Both the position numbers and the translations under genes were made by a program. Source: Longimicrobiaceae bacterium (lineage in GTDB: Bacteria > Gemmatimonadota > Gemmatimonadetes > Longimicrobiales > Longimicrobiaceae). From it: 64,000 bases of DNA. Shown piece after piece: positions 1 to 7,941 of the stretch. The notes below the pieces were generated by a model. The model saw only the letters and a program-made list of their open reading frames with translations, did no database searches and was not told where the DNA came from. The stretch's first letter is position 1; each line of letters begins with the position of its first letter. The stretch covers positions 1 to 64,000 of the forward strand of contig DASVBS010000006.1 in assembly GCA_036375715.1 (NCBI GenBank), read 5' to 3'.

Positions 1-1
1 T

Positions 2-190
2 CTGGCGATCGCCGTGGTGGGCGGGCTCTCCGTTTCCATGTTGTTGACGCTTTTCGTGGTGCCCTGCACCTACGTGATCCTCCAGCGCGCGGGCGACCGC
101 TGGAAGGCATGGATCACCGGTCGCGCACCGGTACCCGCCACAGCCGCATCGCACCCTCAGCAGGTGGAAGTACCGGCTGGCGGTGACTGA
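2..190 (+). CDS. RND efflux transporter, C-terminal end (partial)
   Basis: The gene runs off the left edge; only the last 62 residues are visible. They read as the final membrane helix of an AcrB/HAE1-type inner-membrane RND pump: the stretch LAIAVVGGLSVSMLLTLFVV, then PCTYVILQ and a short cytoplasmic tail of about 30 residues rich in Ala, Pro and Gln. RND pumps of this kind export drugs or other hydrophobic compounds using the proton gradient, together with a periplasmic adaptor and an outer-membrane channel that would lie upstream. A GC-rich hairpin follows the stop, so this is probably the last gene of its operon. Substrate cannot be judged from the fragment. Confidence 0.8.
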   Translation: MAIAVVGGLSVSMLLTLFVVPCTYVILQRAGDRWKAWITGRAPVPATAASHPQQVEVPAGGD

Positions 191-212
191 GCGTGGTCTG
201 AGAAAACGGGAG

Positions 213-236
213 GGGCGCCGCGCGGCGCCCTTCTTC
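213..236 (+). terminator. Rho-independent terminator after the RND pump gene
   Basis: A perfect 7-bp GC stem (GGGCGCC at 213-219, GGCGCCC at 224-230) with a 4-nt loop is followed by TTCTTC. It lies 23 bp after the pump stop codon. The T tract is short, so strength is uncertain. It may also serve the convergent methyltransferase gene. Confidence 0.6.
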
Positions 237-306
237 ATGACTTCTTCACGAGGGTATGAGAACTGGGGTCAGGCATCGTCGGCTTGATTCCGCTCTCGGC
301 ACGAGT

Positions 307-1287
307 TCAGCCGGCGGACGGTGCACGGGCATATACCTCGAGCCAGGGGGCCCGCTCCCTGCGCTCGATCGTGGCAAGAATCTGCTTCACAACCGGCTCC
401 TCGAGCCGGGCCCAGGGGAGGGTCCATCGGTCCGCGATGGGAACGAGGTTGTCGCCGACTACCCGCACCGACTCGAAACCTGCCTCCTGGAGCAGGCGCG
501 CGAGCGAAGCCGCCGTGTAGCCGGTGCGGTAGGGGAAGCCCAGCAGGTTGTTGTGGGCGAGGGCCGCACGGGCAAACGACCTGCCCGGTCCCTCCAGGCG
601 TCGCCGGTATCGCACATAGAACTCGCCGCTCGGCACGCGTATGGCGATGTGCCCTCCGGACCGCAGCCGATCGCGAGCGGCACGAACGACCTCCCGCGGG
701 TTCGGTAGCTGATCAAAACAGTTCCAGATCACCACCGCGTCGTAGGGTGGCTCCATCGGGGCATCGGTGATCTCACCCTCGAACACGCGAAACCCGGCTT
801 CGCGTGCGAAAGCGACGGCGGCCGGGTTCACGTCCACTCCGTCGACGACCCATCCTTTCGCTTTCGCGGCCGCCTGAAATGCCCCCACATAGCTGCCGAT
901 CTCCAGCGCCCGACCGGCATGCCCCACCAGCCGGGTCAGGCGTCGGGCCTGTCGACCGTAGCTGCGCTTCTGCGCCTCGAAGAGACCTTTCAGTACCCCC
1001 TGATCGAGAGCTTCGCCCGCATACAGATCGACCAGATCGCGGCTGCGCTCACGCGGGTTCCGGTAGATCGAGCCGCACTCCCGGCAGCGGCTGAGACGGA
1101 TTGGCGGATCCTGGGAGAAGACCACGCGATCCATCAGGAAGCGCGGCGGAGTGCCCGGACGGAGCCGGCGAATGTGGAATTCCCACAGCTCCTCGAGCTC
1201 CCGCGAGATGGCTTCCCGAGATGCGACCTCGTCGTCGTCGGGACTGTCGCACACCGGGCAGGTAGCGAGCTCGTAGGCCGTGTTCAT
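307..1287 (-). CDS. Class I SAM-dependent methyltransferase with N-terminal zinc-binding module
   Basis: A 326-residue protein starting MNTAYELATCPVCDS. The N-terminal ~80 residues hold two Cys pairs (CPVC near residue 10 and CRECG near residue 80) that should bind one zinc ion. They are followed by a Rossmann-type methyltransferase domain with a SAM-binding glycine motif (ALEIGSYVGAF), an acidic strand end (VDGVDVNPAA) and the post-I motif YDAVVIWNCFDQLPN. This architecture is common among methyltransferases acting on sugars or other small molecules of surface polysaccharide pathways, but the substrate is unknown here. I chose the ATG at 1287 because the upstream extension does not look like protein. 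It converges with the RND gene and diverges from the next gene. Confidence 0.75.
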   Translation of the reverse strand: MNTAYELATCPVCDSPDDDEVASREAISRELEELWEFHIRRLRPGTPPRFLMDRVVFSQDPPIRLSRCRECGSIYRNPRERSRDLVDLYAGEALDQGVLKGLFEAQKRSYGRQARRLTRLVGHAGRALEIGSYVGAFQAAAKAKGWVVDGVDVNPAAVAFAREAGFRVFEGEITDAPMEPPYDAVVIWNCFDQLPNPREVVRAARDRLRSGGHIAIRVPSGEFYVRYRRRLEGPGRSFARAALAHNNLLGFPYRTGYTAASLARLLQEAGFESVRVVGDNLVPIADRWTLPWARLEEPVVKQILATIERRERAPWLEVYARAPSAG

Positions 1288-1467
1288 ACGGCAATACTGC
1301 GGGCACGCACCATGCCGTTCAGCCGATCCGAAGGGACGCCATGAATGTGCGCAAATGTGCGGCGTTCCCGTCGCACATTCGGAGTCCTTGTGCAATGCGA
1401 ATTTCCAGCGTAGGCTTCATACGCCCGTTGAATGTCCAGGTCGACATCCTTGACGAAGTGAGGATTG

Positions 1468-1953
1468 ATGCCCGATCGGAGCGAAAAGGTCCAGGCGCGA
1501 GTTCGCGAGGAGCTCGAGAAAAATCCCGATGCGACCACGAAGGAACTGCAGGAGGCCGCCAAGAGCGTCGACGCGTCCATAGGTGAGCTATCGCTCCGCC
1601 AGTTCAATGCGGGCTATGTGCTGCCATTGAAGCGGAGCGGTGTCGGGCGCGGGCGGAAGGCAAAGACGGGTGCCGGTGCTGCCGCGGGAGCTGCGGGCGG
1701 GCGCCGCCGAGGAGGACGGAGAAGGGCGGCCCCACAGCCTTCCGCCGAGGCCCCGGCGCCGAGGCGCGCCGCCCGGGCCCCTACGGCGGCTTCGACGGCC
1801 AGCGGCGCTGCCGACATCGATCGGGATCGAGTGAGGAACACCCTCCTGGAGTTCGCGCGCGATTTCTCCGACGCCGAAAGTCGCGCGGAGATCGTCGGGG
1901 TGCTCAGCAATCTCGATCGCTACGTAGACAAGATCGTGCGGTCGCGGAAGTAA
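1468..1953 (+). CDS. Hypothetical protein with Arg/Ala-rich linker, possible nucleic-acid binder
   Basis: A 161-residue protein not recognised as a named family. Residues 1-60 form a compact predicted helical domain with the motif LRQFNAGYVLPLKR. Residues ~60-110 are a low-complexity basic linker rich in Gly, Ala, Arg and Pro, including GGRRRGGRRR, as in histone-H1-like or nucleoid proteins. Residues ~110-161 form a second helical segment (DRVRNTLLEFARDFSDAES). The layout of two helical ends with a basic linker suggests DNA or RNA binding, but that is inference. The ATG at 1468 follows a GTGAGG ribosome-binding site; a TTG immediately precedes it. It is transcribed alone. Confidence 0.6.
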   Translation: MPDRSEKVQARVREELEKNPDATTKELQEAAKSVDASIGELSLRQFNAGYVLPLKRSGVGRGRKAKTGAGAAAGAAGGRRRGGRRRAAPQPSAEAPAPRRAARAPTAASTASGAADIDRDRVRNTLLEFARDFSDAESRAEIVGVLSNLDRYVDKIVRSRK

Positions 1954-2029
1954 GCACGCAGCGGGGTCGCCTCGCGGTGGCCCCGCATCGCCCCCTGGCG
2001 AAGCAAACGTTGCAGGTGGAAAGACCACG

Positions 2030-2090
2030 CCCCGACCTATGAGAGCGGTGCTCAACGGCTTTCACGGGTCGGGGTGACGTGGGCTTTTTT
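2030..2090 (+). terminator. Possible terminator after the hypothetical gene at 1468
   Basis: CCCCGACC (2030-2037) can pair with GGTCGGGG (2067-2074) across a 29-nt loop, and a TTTTTT run follows at 2085-2090. The gap between stem and T run is longer than in a standard terminator. Another GC stem (1961-1971 with 1976-1986, no T run) lies just after the stop codon. Confidence 0.35.
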
Positions 2091-2168
2091 GTGCTCCTTA
2101 CCCGCGTTCAGAAGCGCAATCCTGAACCGAGCGGCGGTGGGAGATTCGGGACGTGCGGGTACGGACCG

Positions 2169-2801
2169 TCAGTCCAGCTCGCTCTCCGAGGTAATGATCT
2201 TCCCGACGAGTCCGTACTCCTGGGCCTCACTGGCGGAGAGCCAGAAGTTTCGCCTCGTATCCTCTTCGATGCGCTCGATCGGCTGCCCGGTCTGCTCGGC
2301 GAACAGCCGGTTCAGGCGCTCCCGCATACGGATGATCTCCCGCGCCTCGATGTCGATGTCGGCCGCGGTTCCGCCCACGCCGCCCGCGGGCTGGTGCAGC
2401 AGGAAGCGCGTGTGGGGCAGGCAGTAGCGGTCCTTCCGATCCACCGCCACGTAGATCAGCGCCCCGGCGCTCGCCACCCAGCCCGTGCCGATGATCCGCA
2501 CCCGCGGCCGCACGAAGCGGATCATGTCGTGGATGGTGTCGCCGGACTCGACGTGTCCACCCTGCGAGTTGATGAAGATGTTGATGGGCTCCTCCGACTC
2601 GGAGGCCATCGCCAGGAGCTGGGCGATGACGCTGGAGGCGAGGCGCTGGTTGACCTCTCCGCTGATGATGATCGTGCGGTTCTTGAAGAGCCGCTCGCGA
2701 ATCGGATCGGTCAGCGGAGTCGTCGGCATGTCCGACTTTTGCTGATCCGGGGCCTGCGCCGGCTCCTCGTCCTCGTCGTTCAGCCTGATGTAGTCGCTCA
2801 T
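2169..2801 (-). CDS. ClpP-like serine peptidase (S14) with substituted catalytic Asp
   Basis: A 210-residue protein with the ClpP fold: FINSQGGHVESGDTI (usually SPGG) for the oxyanion region, then WVASAGALIYVA with the candidate nucleophile Ser111 and RFLLHQPAGG with His136. In E. coli ClpP the third catalytic residue is Asp185 in DTERDRFLSA. The aligned segment here is DTRRNFWLSA, putting Asn at 185. Canonical ClpP forms a two-ring tetradecamer that degrades proteins unfolded by ClpX or ClpA; no Clp ATPase lies next to this gene. The hydrophilic N-terminus (~30 residues) is longer than usual. It may be a specialised or weakly active paralogue, so I do not give it the symbol clpP. The start is an ATG at 2801. 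Confidence 0.85.
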   Translation of the reverse strand: MSDYIRLNDEDEEPAQAPDQQKSDMPTTPLTDPIRERLFKNRTIIISGEVNQRLASSVIAQLLAMASESEEPINIFINSQGGHVESGDTIHDMIRFVRPRVRIIGTGWVASAGALIYVAVDRKDRYCLPHTRFLLHQPAGGVGGTAADIDIEAREIIRMRERLNRLFAEQTGQPIERIEEDTRRNFWLSASEAQEYGLVGKIITSESELD

Positions 2802-2869
2802 TTTGCTCGCTCGGTTCGTAAGGCCGCCGGGGTCGTCCGTCTTCCCCGTGCCGGCGCCGATCTACGGGT

Positions 2870-3490
2870 TCAGTCGAAATCCGTGGGGAGCTCCGGATTC
2901 CGCAGGTGGTCGAACATGCGCTTCAGCTGAGCGCCGGTGACCCTCCCCTCCGAAAGCGGCGGAAGCTCGTCCTCGCTGAAGAAGCCCACCTCGCTCGTCT
3001 CGACGCTGCCGTTCGCCTCGCCCCCGGTGATCTCGCATCGGATGAAGAGCTTGTACACTGACCACGGCAGGCGCGAGGGGGCGTGCCGATCCCGGTCGTA
3101 CACCGCCAGCAGCTTCACCGCACGCGTGGTGAAGCCCGACTCCTCGAAGATCTCCTTCTCCACCGCCTCGCGCGGCGACTCGCCGGCGTCCGCCCAGCCG
3201 CCCGGCAGCGTCCACCTCCCATCCTCCACTTCGCGGACCAGCAACACCTGTTTCCCGCGAAAGACCACCCCTCGCACGTCGACCTTGGGAGTGGCGTACC
3301 CCTGCTCGGCCTCCAGCAAGCGACGCATCTCGTCTACCGGAAGGCCTGTCGGCTGCGCCAGCATCTCCGCCGCGATCTGCGTCAGCTCGTCGTACCTCTG
3401 TCGATCGAAAACGGTGCCTGCGTAGGTGCGCCCGTTCTGTGCCAGCGCCGCGATGCGCCGCGCCCACCTCAGCCACGGCCCGTCCACCAT
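2870..3490 (-). CDS. NUDIX hydrolase with N-terminal Nudix_N domain
   Basis: A 206-residue protein. Residues ~5-60 match the small helical domain preceding the catalytic domain in one NUDIX subfamily (WLRWARRIAALAQNG, then FDRQRYDELTQIAAEM). The NUDIX box spans residues ~98-120 with G(5)E(7)KE-x-EE-x-G spacing; Lys replaces the usual Arg. Relatives with this architecture hydrolyse ADP-ribose or other nucleoside diphosphate derivatives. The ATG at 3490 has a GGGAGCGG ribosome-binding site, and no plausible protein lies upstream in frame. It diverges from the argininosuccinate synthase gene across 110 bp, which must hold both promoters. Confidence 0.85.
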   Translation of the reverse strand: MVDGPWLRWARRIAALAQNGRTYAGTVFDRQRYDELTQIAAEMLAQPTGLPVDEMRRLLEAEQGYATPKVDVRGVVFRGKQVLLVREVEDGRWTLPGGWADAGESPREAVEKEIFEESGFTTRAVKLLAVYDRDRHAPSRLPWSVYKLFIRCEITGGEANGSVETSEVGFFSEDELPPLSEGRVTGAQLKRMFDHLRNPELPTDFD

Positions 3491-3600
3491 TCTGATCCGC
3501 TCCCGTCGCTCGAGTGCACGATGCTTGCCCCCGCGAGGCGGCGGGTCTATTACGTAGGCGCGAACTCCCGTATTCTCGTTTCCTACCCCTGGAGACACAA

Positions 3601-4839
3601 GTGCACGCGAAAAAGGTGGTGCTGGCATACAGCGGTGGTCTCGACACTGCCTGCATTCTCAAGGTGCTGCAGCAGCGCGGCTACGAGGTGATCGCCTACG
3701 TCGCCGACGTGGGTCAGCAGGAGGATTTCGACGAGATCGCCGATCGCGCCCGCCGGACCGGCGCGTCCAAGGTGTACGTGGAGAACCTGCAGCGGGAGTT
3801 CGTCACCGACTTCATCTTCCCGGCCATCGCCGGCAACGCCGTCTACGAGAACCGCTACCTGCTGGGGACGTCGCTGGCGCGCCCGGTGATCGCCAAGAAG
3901 CAGGTGGAGATCGCACTGGAGGAGGACGCCTCTCACGTGGCGCACGGTGCCACCGGGAAGGGGAACGACCAGGTCCGCTTCGAGCTTGCCTACGCGGCGC
4001 TCGCCCCGCACCTGCAGGTCATCTCGCTCTGGAAGGACCGCGAGTTCCTGCAGCAGTTCCGGGGTCGAAGCGACCTGCTCGCCTTCGCCCGACAGCACGA
4101 CATCCCGGTCGAGGCCACCGCCGAGAAGCCATACTCCAGCGACGAGAATCTCATGCACCGCTCCTATGAGGCGGGGCTGCTGGAGGATCCCTTCGCTCCG
4201 CCTCCCGCGGACATGTTCAAGCTCACGGTCGCGCCGGAGGACGCCCCCGACGTCCCTGAACACATCGAGATCGAGTTCAAGGACGCGACGCCGGTGCGGG
4301 TCGAGAATCTCGACGACGGCACGGTCTATATCGATCCGCTGGATCTCTTCGTCTATCTGAACAGGCTGGGAGGGCGCCACGGCATCGGCCGCGTCGACAT
4401 GGTCGAGAACCGCTTCGTGGGGATCAAATCCCGCGGCGTCTACGAGACTCCGGGAGGCACGATCCTGCACTACGCCCTGCGCGACCTGGAAGGCGTGGCC
4501 ATGGACCGCGAAGTGTTGCGCCTGCGGGATATGCTTTCGCCGCGCTTCGCCGAGATCATCTACAACGGCTTCTGGTTCTCGCCGGAGATGGACTTCATCG
4601 CGGCCGCGTTCTCCCAGGCGGAACGGCTGATCGACGGGCGGGTGCGGGTCAAGCTCTACAAGGGGAACGTGATCTGCGAAGGGCGGGAGTCACCCAGCTC
4701 GCTCTACGATCGCGAGCTCTCGTCGATGGACGTGGCGGGCGGCTACGATCAGGAAGACGCTCGGGGCTTCATTCGCATCAACGCACTGCGGCTTCGCGCG
4801 CACAAGCTGATTCTCCGCAAGACGGGGCAGGACGAGTAG
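3601..4839 (+). CDS. argG: Argininosuccinate synthase, eukaryote-like form
   Basis: A 412-residue enzyme that joins citrulline and aspartate using ATP to make argininosuccinate. The ATP-binding motif AYSGGLDT is at residues 9-16; LLGTSLARP and [15 protein letters not shown] follow. From memory of the human enzyme ASS1, the sequence is closer to that form than to typical bacterial ArgG: note [27 protein letters not shown] and the ending [12 protein letters not shown] second, bacterial-type synthase is encoded in the arginine operon at 30490, so this copy is a paralogue standing alone. It might act in citrulline recycling or be the functional copy under other conditions; the sequence does not say. 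The GTG at 3601 has GGAG 8 nt upstream. Confidence 0.93.
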   Translation: MHAKKVVLAYSGGLDTACILKVLQQRGYEVIAYVADVGQQEDFDEIADRARRTGASKVYVENLQREFVTDFIFPAIAGNAVYENRYLLGTSLARPVIAKKQVEIALEEDASHVAHGATGKGNDQVRFELAYAALAPHLQVISLWKDREFLQQFRGRSDLLAFARQHDIPVEATAEKPYSSDENLMHRSYEAGLLEDPFAPPPADMFKLTVAPEDAPDVPEHIEIEFKDATPVRVENLDDGTVYIDPLDLFVYLNRLGGRHGIGRVDMVENRFVGIKSRGVYETPGGTILHYALRDLEGVAMDREVLRLRDMLSPRFAEIIYNGFWFSPEMDFIAAAFSQAERLIDGRVRVKLYKGNVICEGRESPSSLYDRELSSMDVAGGYDQEDARGFIRINALRLRAHKLILRKTGQDE

Positions 4840-4872
4840 GATCGCGGTTCCCCGACGGAGCCCATCCTACTC
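4834..4872 (+). repeat. Inverted repeat spanning the argG stop codon
   Basis: GAGTAGGAT (4834-4842) and ATCCTACTC (4864-4872) form a perfect 9-bp stem that includes the TAG stop. No T run follows, so it could be a 3-prime stabilising stem or a weak Rho-independent signal rather than a proven terminator. Confidence 0.45.
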
Positions 4873-4909
4873 ACCCTACGCGGGATGCCGCTGCGATGAA
4901 GTCGGGGCG

Positions 4910-5551
4910 TCACCACTGCCCTGAGCCGCGAAAGAAGAGGATGCTGGCGACGATCTGAACCAAGTGGAAAAGGTCGTTGTGATCGAAGGGGCGGCCGTGC
5001 CAGACGCGAGTCTGCTGGACGGCTGCCCCTAGCAGCGAAATGGTCACGCCGCCCACGATCCACCAGCCCTCGCCGCCCAGCACACCCGCTCGCAGTCCCC
5101 AGCAGGCCACCAGCCCCAGTACGACCAGCGATATTCCCGAGTCCGCGGCGACGAGGCCAAAGCTCCACGATCCCCGCAAGCGCCAGAGCACGACCGCGAA
5201 CTTCACCACACCTGCGCCGAGGAGCAGGGTGTGGGTCAGAGGAGAGATCCCTACCTGCGCCGCGACCACCATGAGGCTGAAGCCGACTCCCGCGGTGAGT
5301 ACCAGGGTCAGTCGCCATAGGCGGCGGGAGGCCTCCGGCGATGCGCGATACCGCAGGCCGTGAAAGAGGCCTCCCATCAGCGCTGCGGCCGAGGTGAAAC
5401 CGAAGGCGAGGCTCCACGCGGCGAACCAGCCGTCCGCACCGCTCTCCAGGCGCGCCAGGACGCGTACCGCCAGCGCACCCGCTACCAACGAGAGCAGCAG
5501 GTCGGTGAGCATGGTGATCTGCTCGGATTGGAGCGAAGGGGACTGCGTCAT
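4910..5551 (-). CDS. Polytopic inner-membrane protein of unknown function
   Basis: A 213-residue protein with about seven hydrophobic segments and few charged residues outside the ends. The C-terminus has a conserved-looking polar motif, GRPFDHNDLFHLVQIVASILFF, whose His and Asp residues sit at a membrane edge. I do not recognise the family with confidence. An internal ATG 13 codons in (5512) is an alternative start; neither candidate has a strong ribosome-binding site. It is convergent with argG and divergent from the DUF4112 gene. Confidence 0.65.
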   Translation of the reverse strand: MTQSPSLQSEQITMLTDLLLSLVAGALAVRVLARLESGADGWFAAWSLAFGFTSAAALMGGLFHGLRYRASPEASRRLWRLTLVLTAGVGFSLMVVAAQVGISPLTHTLLLGAGVVKFAVVLWRLRGSWSFGLVAADSGISLVVLGLVACWGLRAGVLGGEGWWIVGGVTISLLGAAVQQTRVWHGRPFDHNDLFHLVQIVASILFFRGSGQW

Positions 5552-5737
5552 AGAAGCCCAACAGATCGCTCGCGGTGCGGTTCAGCTCGGAAGGCGTCGC
5601 AATGGTCGTGACAAGGATCGGGAATGCGTGCGGTTGCTCCCGCGCTCCACCCCGGTCGTGATGATCCGGCATCTACGTTGCGAGTGTCGGAGGAGTGTCC
5701 CCCTTGCCGTGCCCTCCTCCGGCCCCTTCGCGGGAAA

Positions 5738-6229
5738 ATGCCGCCCCTGAGCTCAGCTGACCGCTCCGATCTCGCCCGCCTCGAGCGTTCGCGCGCGCTT
5801 GCGCGCCTCCTCGACACAGCCATCACCATTCCGGGCACGCGCTTCCGGATCGGTCTCGATCCGCTGCTGGGTCTGATCCCCGGCGTGGGAGATCTCGCGG
5901 GCGTCCTGCTCTCTGCCTCGATCCTCGTTGCCGCTGCGCGGCTACGGGTGCCCGTTCCGGTCCTGATTCGCATGGGCTTCAACATCGGCCTCGAGGCGTT
6001 GATCGGCACGGTGCCGATTCTCGGCGACCTGTTCGACGCCGGTTGGCGCGCGAACACGCGAAACGTCAGTCTCATCGAGACGCATCTCGCAAACCCTCTA
6101 GCCTCGGGGCGAGCCGGCAGCCGCTGGCTTTTCCTGACGGCGGCATCGATTGCCGTCCTGCTGGTGCTCCTGGTCGGCGCCGGCGCCTGGCTGGCGATCG
6201 AGCTGCTGCGGCTACTCGGGTTCGGTTGA
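5738..6229 (+). CDS. DUF4112 family membrane protein
   Basis: A 163-residue protein carrying the DUF4112 hallmark FRIGLDPLLGLIPGVGDLAG near residue 35, then a hydrophobic segment, GLEALIGTVPILGDLFDAGW, and a C-terminal transmembrane helix (residues ~128-155). The family is widespread in bacteria and has no established function. I chose the ATG at 5738 because the domain begins about 20 residues later and the upstream reading frame looks random. The stop codon is 1 bp from the convergent VUT gene stop. Confidence 0.8.
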   Translation: MPPLSSADRSDLARLERSRALARLLDTAITIPGTRFRIGLDPLLGLIPGVGDLAGVLLSASILVAAARLRVPVPVLIRMGFNIGLEALIGTVPILGDLFDAGWRANTRNVSLIETHLANPLASGRAGSRWLFLTAASIAVLLVLLVGAGAWLAIELLRLLGFG

Positions 6230-6230
6230 C

Positions 6231-6755
6231 CTACACCGCCTGGGAAACCCGCGTCCGCAGCCACGCGGCCACCGGACCGGCCCCGAGCTGCACCCAGAAT
6301 TTGGCCAGAAGCAGGCCTGGCAGTGCCGCTGCCAGCGGGATGCCGGCGAGGGAGAGGAAGATCACGCTGTCGACCACGCTGCCCACAATTCCCGAGAGCA
6401 CGACCGCCAGCACGAACCGACGCTCCTGCAGCGGAGTGTAGACCGCAAAGTCGACCAGCTCGGAGAAGAGGAAGGCCGAACCGGAGGCCACCGCCAGACG
6501 CGGGCTGACCAGCACCGAGAGCACCGTCCCCCCCAGAATCGCTACAATCGCCCAGCGACGCCCCGCCGCCCGCTGGACCACGTCACGCGCAACGAAGGTC
6601 ACCCCTGCGGCGAAGGATCCGGAGGGAGCCATCAGACCAAACCCGACGGGGAGAAGGTGGGTCCCGTCCGGCAGCACTGCGGTGCCCACGTGCCGGATGA
6701 GCCAGTTCGCCGCGACGATGCTCGCGCAGTAGATGATCAGGGCCAGGTACGCCAT
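6231..6755 (-). CDS. VUT family transporter, probable queuosine precursor importer
   Basis: A 174-residue membrane protein of the VUT/YhhQ family with about five to six helices. Diagnostic stretches are the polar SGSFAAGVTFVARDVVQ segment and SGSAFLFSELVDFAVYTPL. Characterised members import queuosine precursors such as queuine or preQ0/preQ1 for tRNA wobble-base modification. This protein is somewhat shorter than E. coli YhhQ. I looked for a preQ1 riboswitch in the 114 bp upstream and saw none. A terminator separates it from the mscS gene upstream, so it likely has its own promoter. Confidence 0.75.
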   Translation of the reverse strand: MAYLALIIYCASIVAANWLIRHVGTAVLPDGTHLLPVGFGLMAPSGSFAAGVTFVARDVVQRAAGRRWAIVAILGGTVLSVLVSPRLAVASGSAFLFSELVDFAVYTPLQERRFVLAVVLSGIVGSVVDSVIFLSLAGIPLAAALPGLLLAKFWVQLGAGPVAAWLRTRVSQAV

Positions 6756-6779
6756 TCGTTCCGAGCGACCGTATCAAAT

Positions 6780-6811
6780 CACAGAAAGGCCGGCGACACG
6801 GATCGCCGGCC
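6780..6811 (-). terminator. Rho-independent terminator after the mscS gene
   Basis: Perfect 9-bp stem GGCCGGCGA (6788-6796) with TCGCCGGCC (6803-6811) and a 6-nt loop. On the minus strand it is followed by TTTCTGTG. It lies between the mscS stop codon and the VUT gene start. Confidence 0.7.
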
Positions 6812-6869
6812 GGACGACCTGAGGGCCCCGCAGCTTCCTTCTTCGCGCCGGGGCTACATCCGCGGACCC

Positions 6870-7937
6870 TCACGCAGATGCGGACATCTGCTCCAGAAAC
6901 AACATCTGAGTCGGATACGCGAAGCCGATTCCCGCCTCAGCGCAATCGCGCATGATCGTCAGGTTGATCTCCTGCTGAATATCCATGTAACGAGTGTAGT
7001 CGGGAACCAGCACGTAATACACAACCTCGTAGACGAGCGCCCATTCACCGAACGAGGAGAAATGTGCGCGGTCGAAGCGCACATCCTCCTGGGCCTCCAC
7101 TGCCCGTCTAGCGATCTCGGCTGCCTGCCGGGCCAGCTCCGGTGGAGTGCCGTACGGGATCCGGAAGTTGAAAACCACTCTGCGCTCGAACATCCGCTTG
7201 TAGTTGCGGATGCGGCTCTGCAGAAGGTCGGAGTTGGAGAAGACGAGCTGCTCGCCGGAGAGGCTACGGAGACGGGTGGTCTTCAGCCCGATCTTCTCTA
7301 CACTCCCCAACATGTCCCCGACCGCGATGAAGTCACCGTAGACGAACGGCTTGTCGAGAACGATCGAGAGAGAGGCGAAGAGATCGCCGAGGATGTTCTG
7401 CACCGCGAGAGCCACCGCCACGCCGCCGATCCCCAAACCGGCCACCATCGCGGTGACCTCGATGCCCAGGTTGTCCAGGGCCACGAGGACGACCACGACC
7501 CAGACCAGCACCATCCCGAGGAAGCCGAGGGCCCGCACCGTCGTGATGCTGGACGGATCGTCGGCGAGCTTGACCCGCGTGTAGTGCGTGACGTAGGCCC
7601 GGATGGCGGTGACTCCCCAGATGCCGATCTGCGCCAGGGTCGCCAGGGCTGCACCACGAACGACGATTCTGCGGACATCCTCGGGAAGGTCCAGGAAGAG
7701 ACTTCCCGCCCAGATCGCGACGACGGCCAGGTACCAGGTCCGGGTTGCGGAGACAGATTCGGCCGCGACGTCGTCGACGTCCGTGCGCGTGGTACGGATC
7801 AGACGACGTAGCTGTGGGAGTGCAAACCGTCTCAGGAGGCTGAGCCCCGCGAACACCAGCAGGCCGGTGGCGAGCGCTAGGATCCAGGTGTACAGTGTGT
7901 TGTGATAGAATTCCCAGGCCGCAGGCTCCAACGTCAT
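6870..7937 (-). CDS. MscS-family mechanosensitive channel
   Basis: A 355-residue inner-membrane channel. There are about four N-terminal hydrophobic helices, then the pore-lining segment rich in Gly and Ala (AMVAGLGIGGVAVALAVQNI, residues ~165-185). Next comes the conserved MscS beta domain (GDFIAVGDMLGSVEKIGLKT, then LSGEQLVFSNSDLLQSRIRNY) and the alpha/beta C-terminal domain. Such channels open under membrane tension to release solutes during osmotic down-shock. The start lies 4 bp after the stop of the unknown gene at 7942, so the two are probably co-transcribed. Confidence 0.9.
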   Translation of the reverse strand: MTLEPAAWEFYHNTLYTWILALATGLLVFAGLSLLRRFALPQLRRLIRTTRTDVDDVAAESVSATRTWYLAVVAIWAGSLFLDLPEDVRRIVVRGAALATLAQIGIWGVTAIRAYVTHYTRVKLADDPSSITTVRALGFLGMVLVWVVVVLVALDNLGIEVTAMVAGLGIGGVAVALAVQNILGDLFASLSIVLDKPFVYGDFIAVGDMLGSVEKIGLKTTRLRSLSGEQLVFSNSDLLQSRIRNYKRMFERRVVFNFRIPYGTPPELARQAAEIARRAVEAQEDVRFDRAHFSSFGEWALVYEVVYYVLVPDYTRYMDIQQEINLTIMRDCAEAGIGFAYPTQMLFLEQMSASA

Positions 7938-7941
7938 CTCC

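Noticed and set aside
6756-6869. preQ1 riboswitch upstream of the VUT transporter gene
   Set aside because: No aptamer consensus could be matched; the only structure seen is the terminator of mscS.
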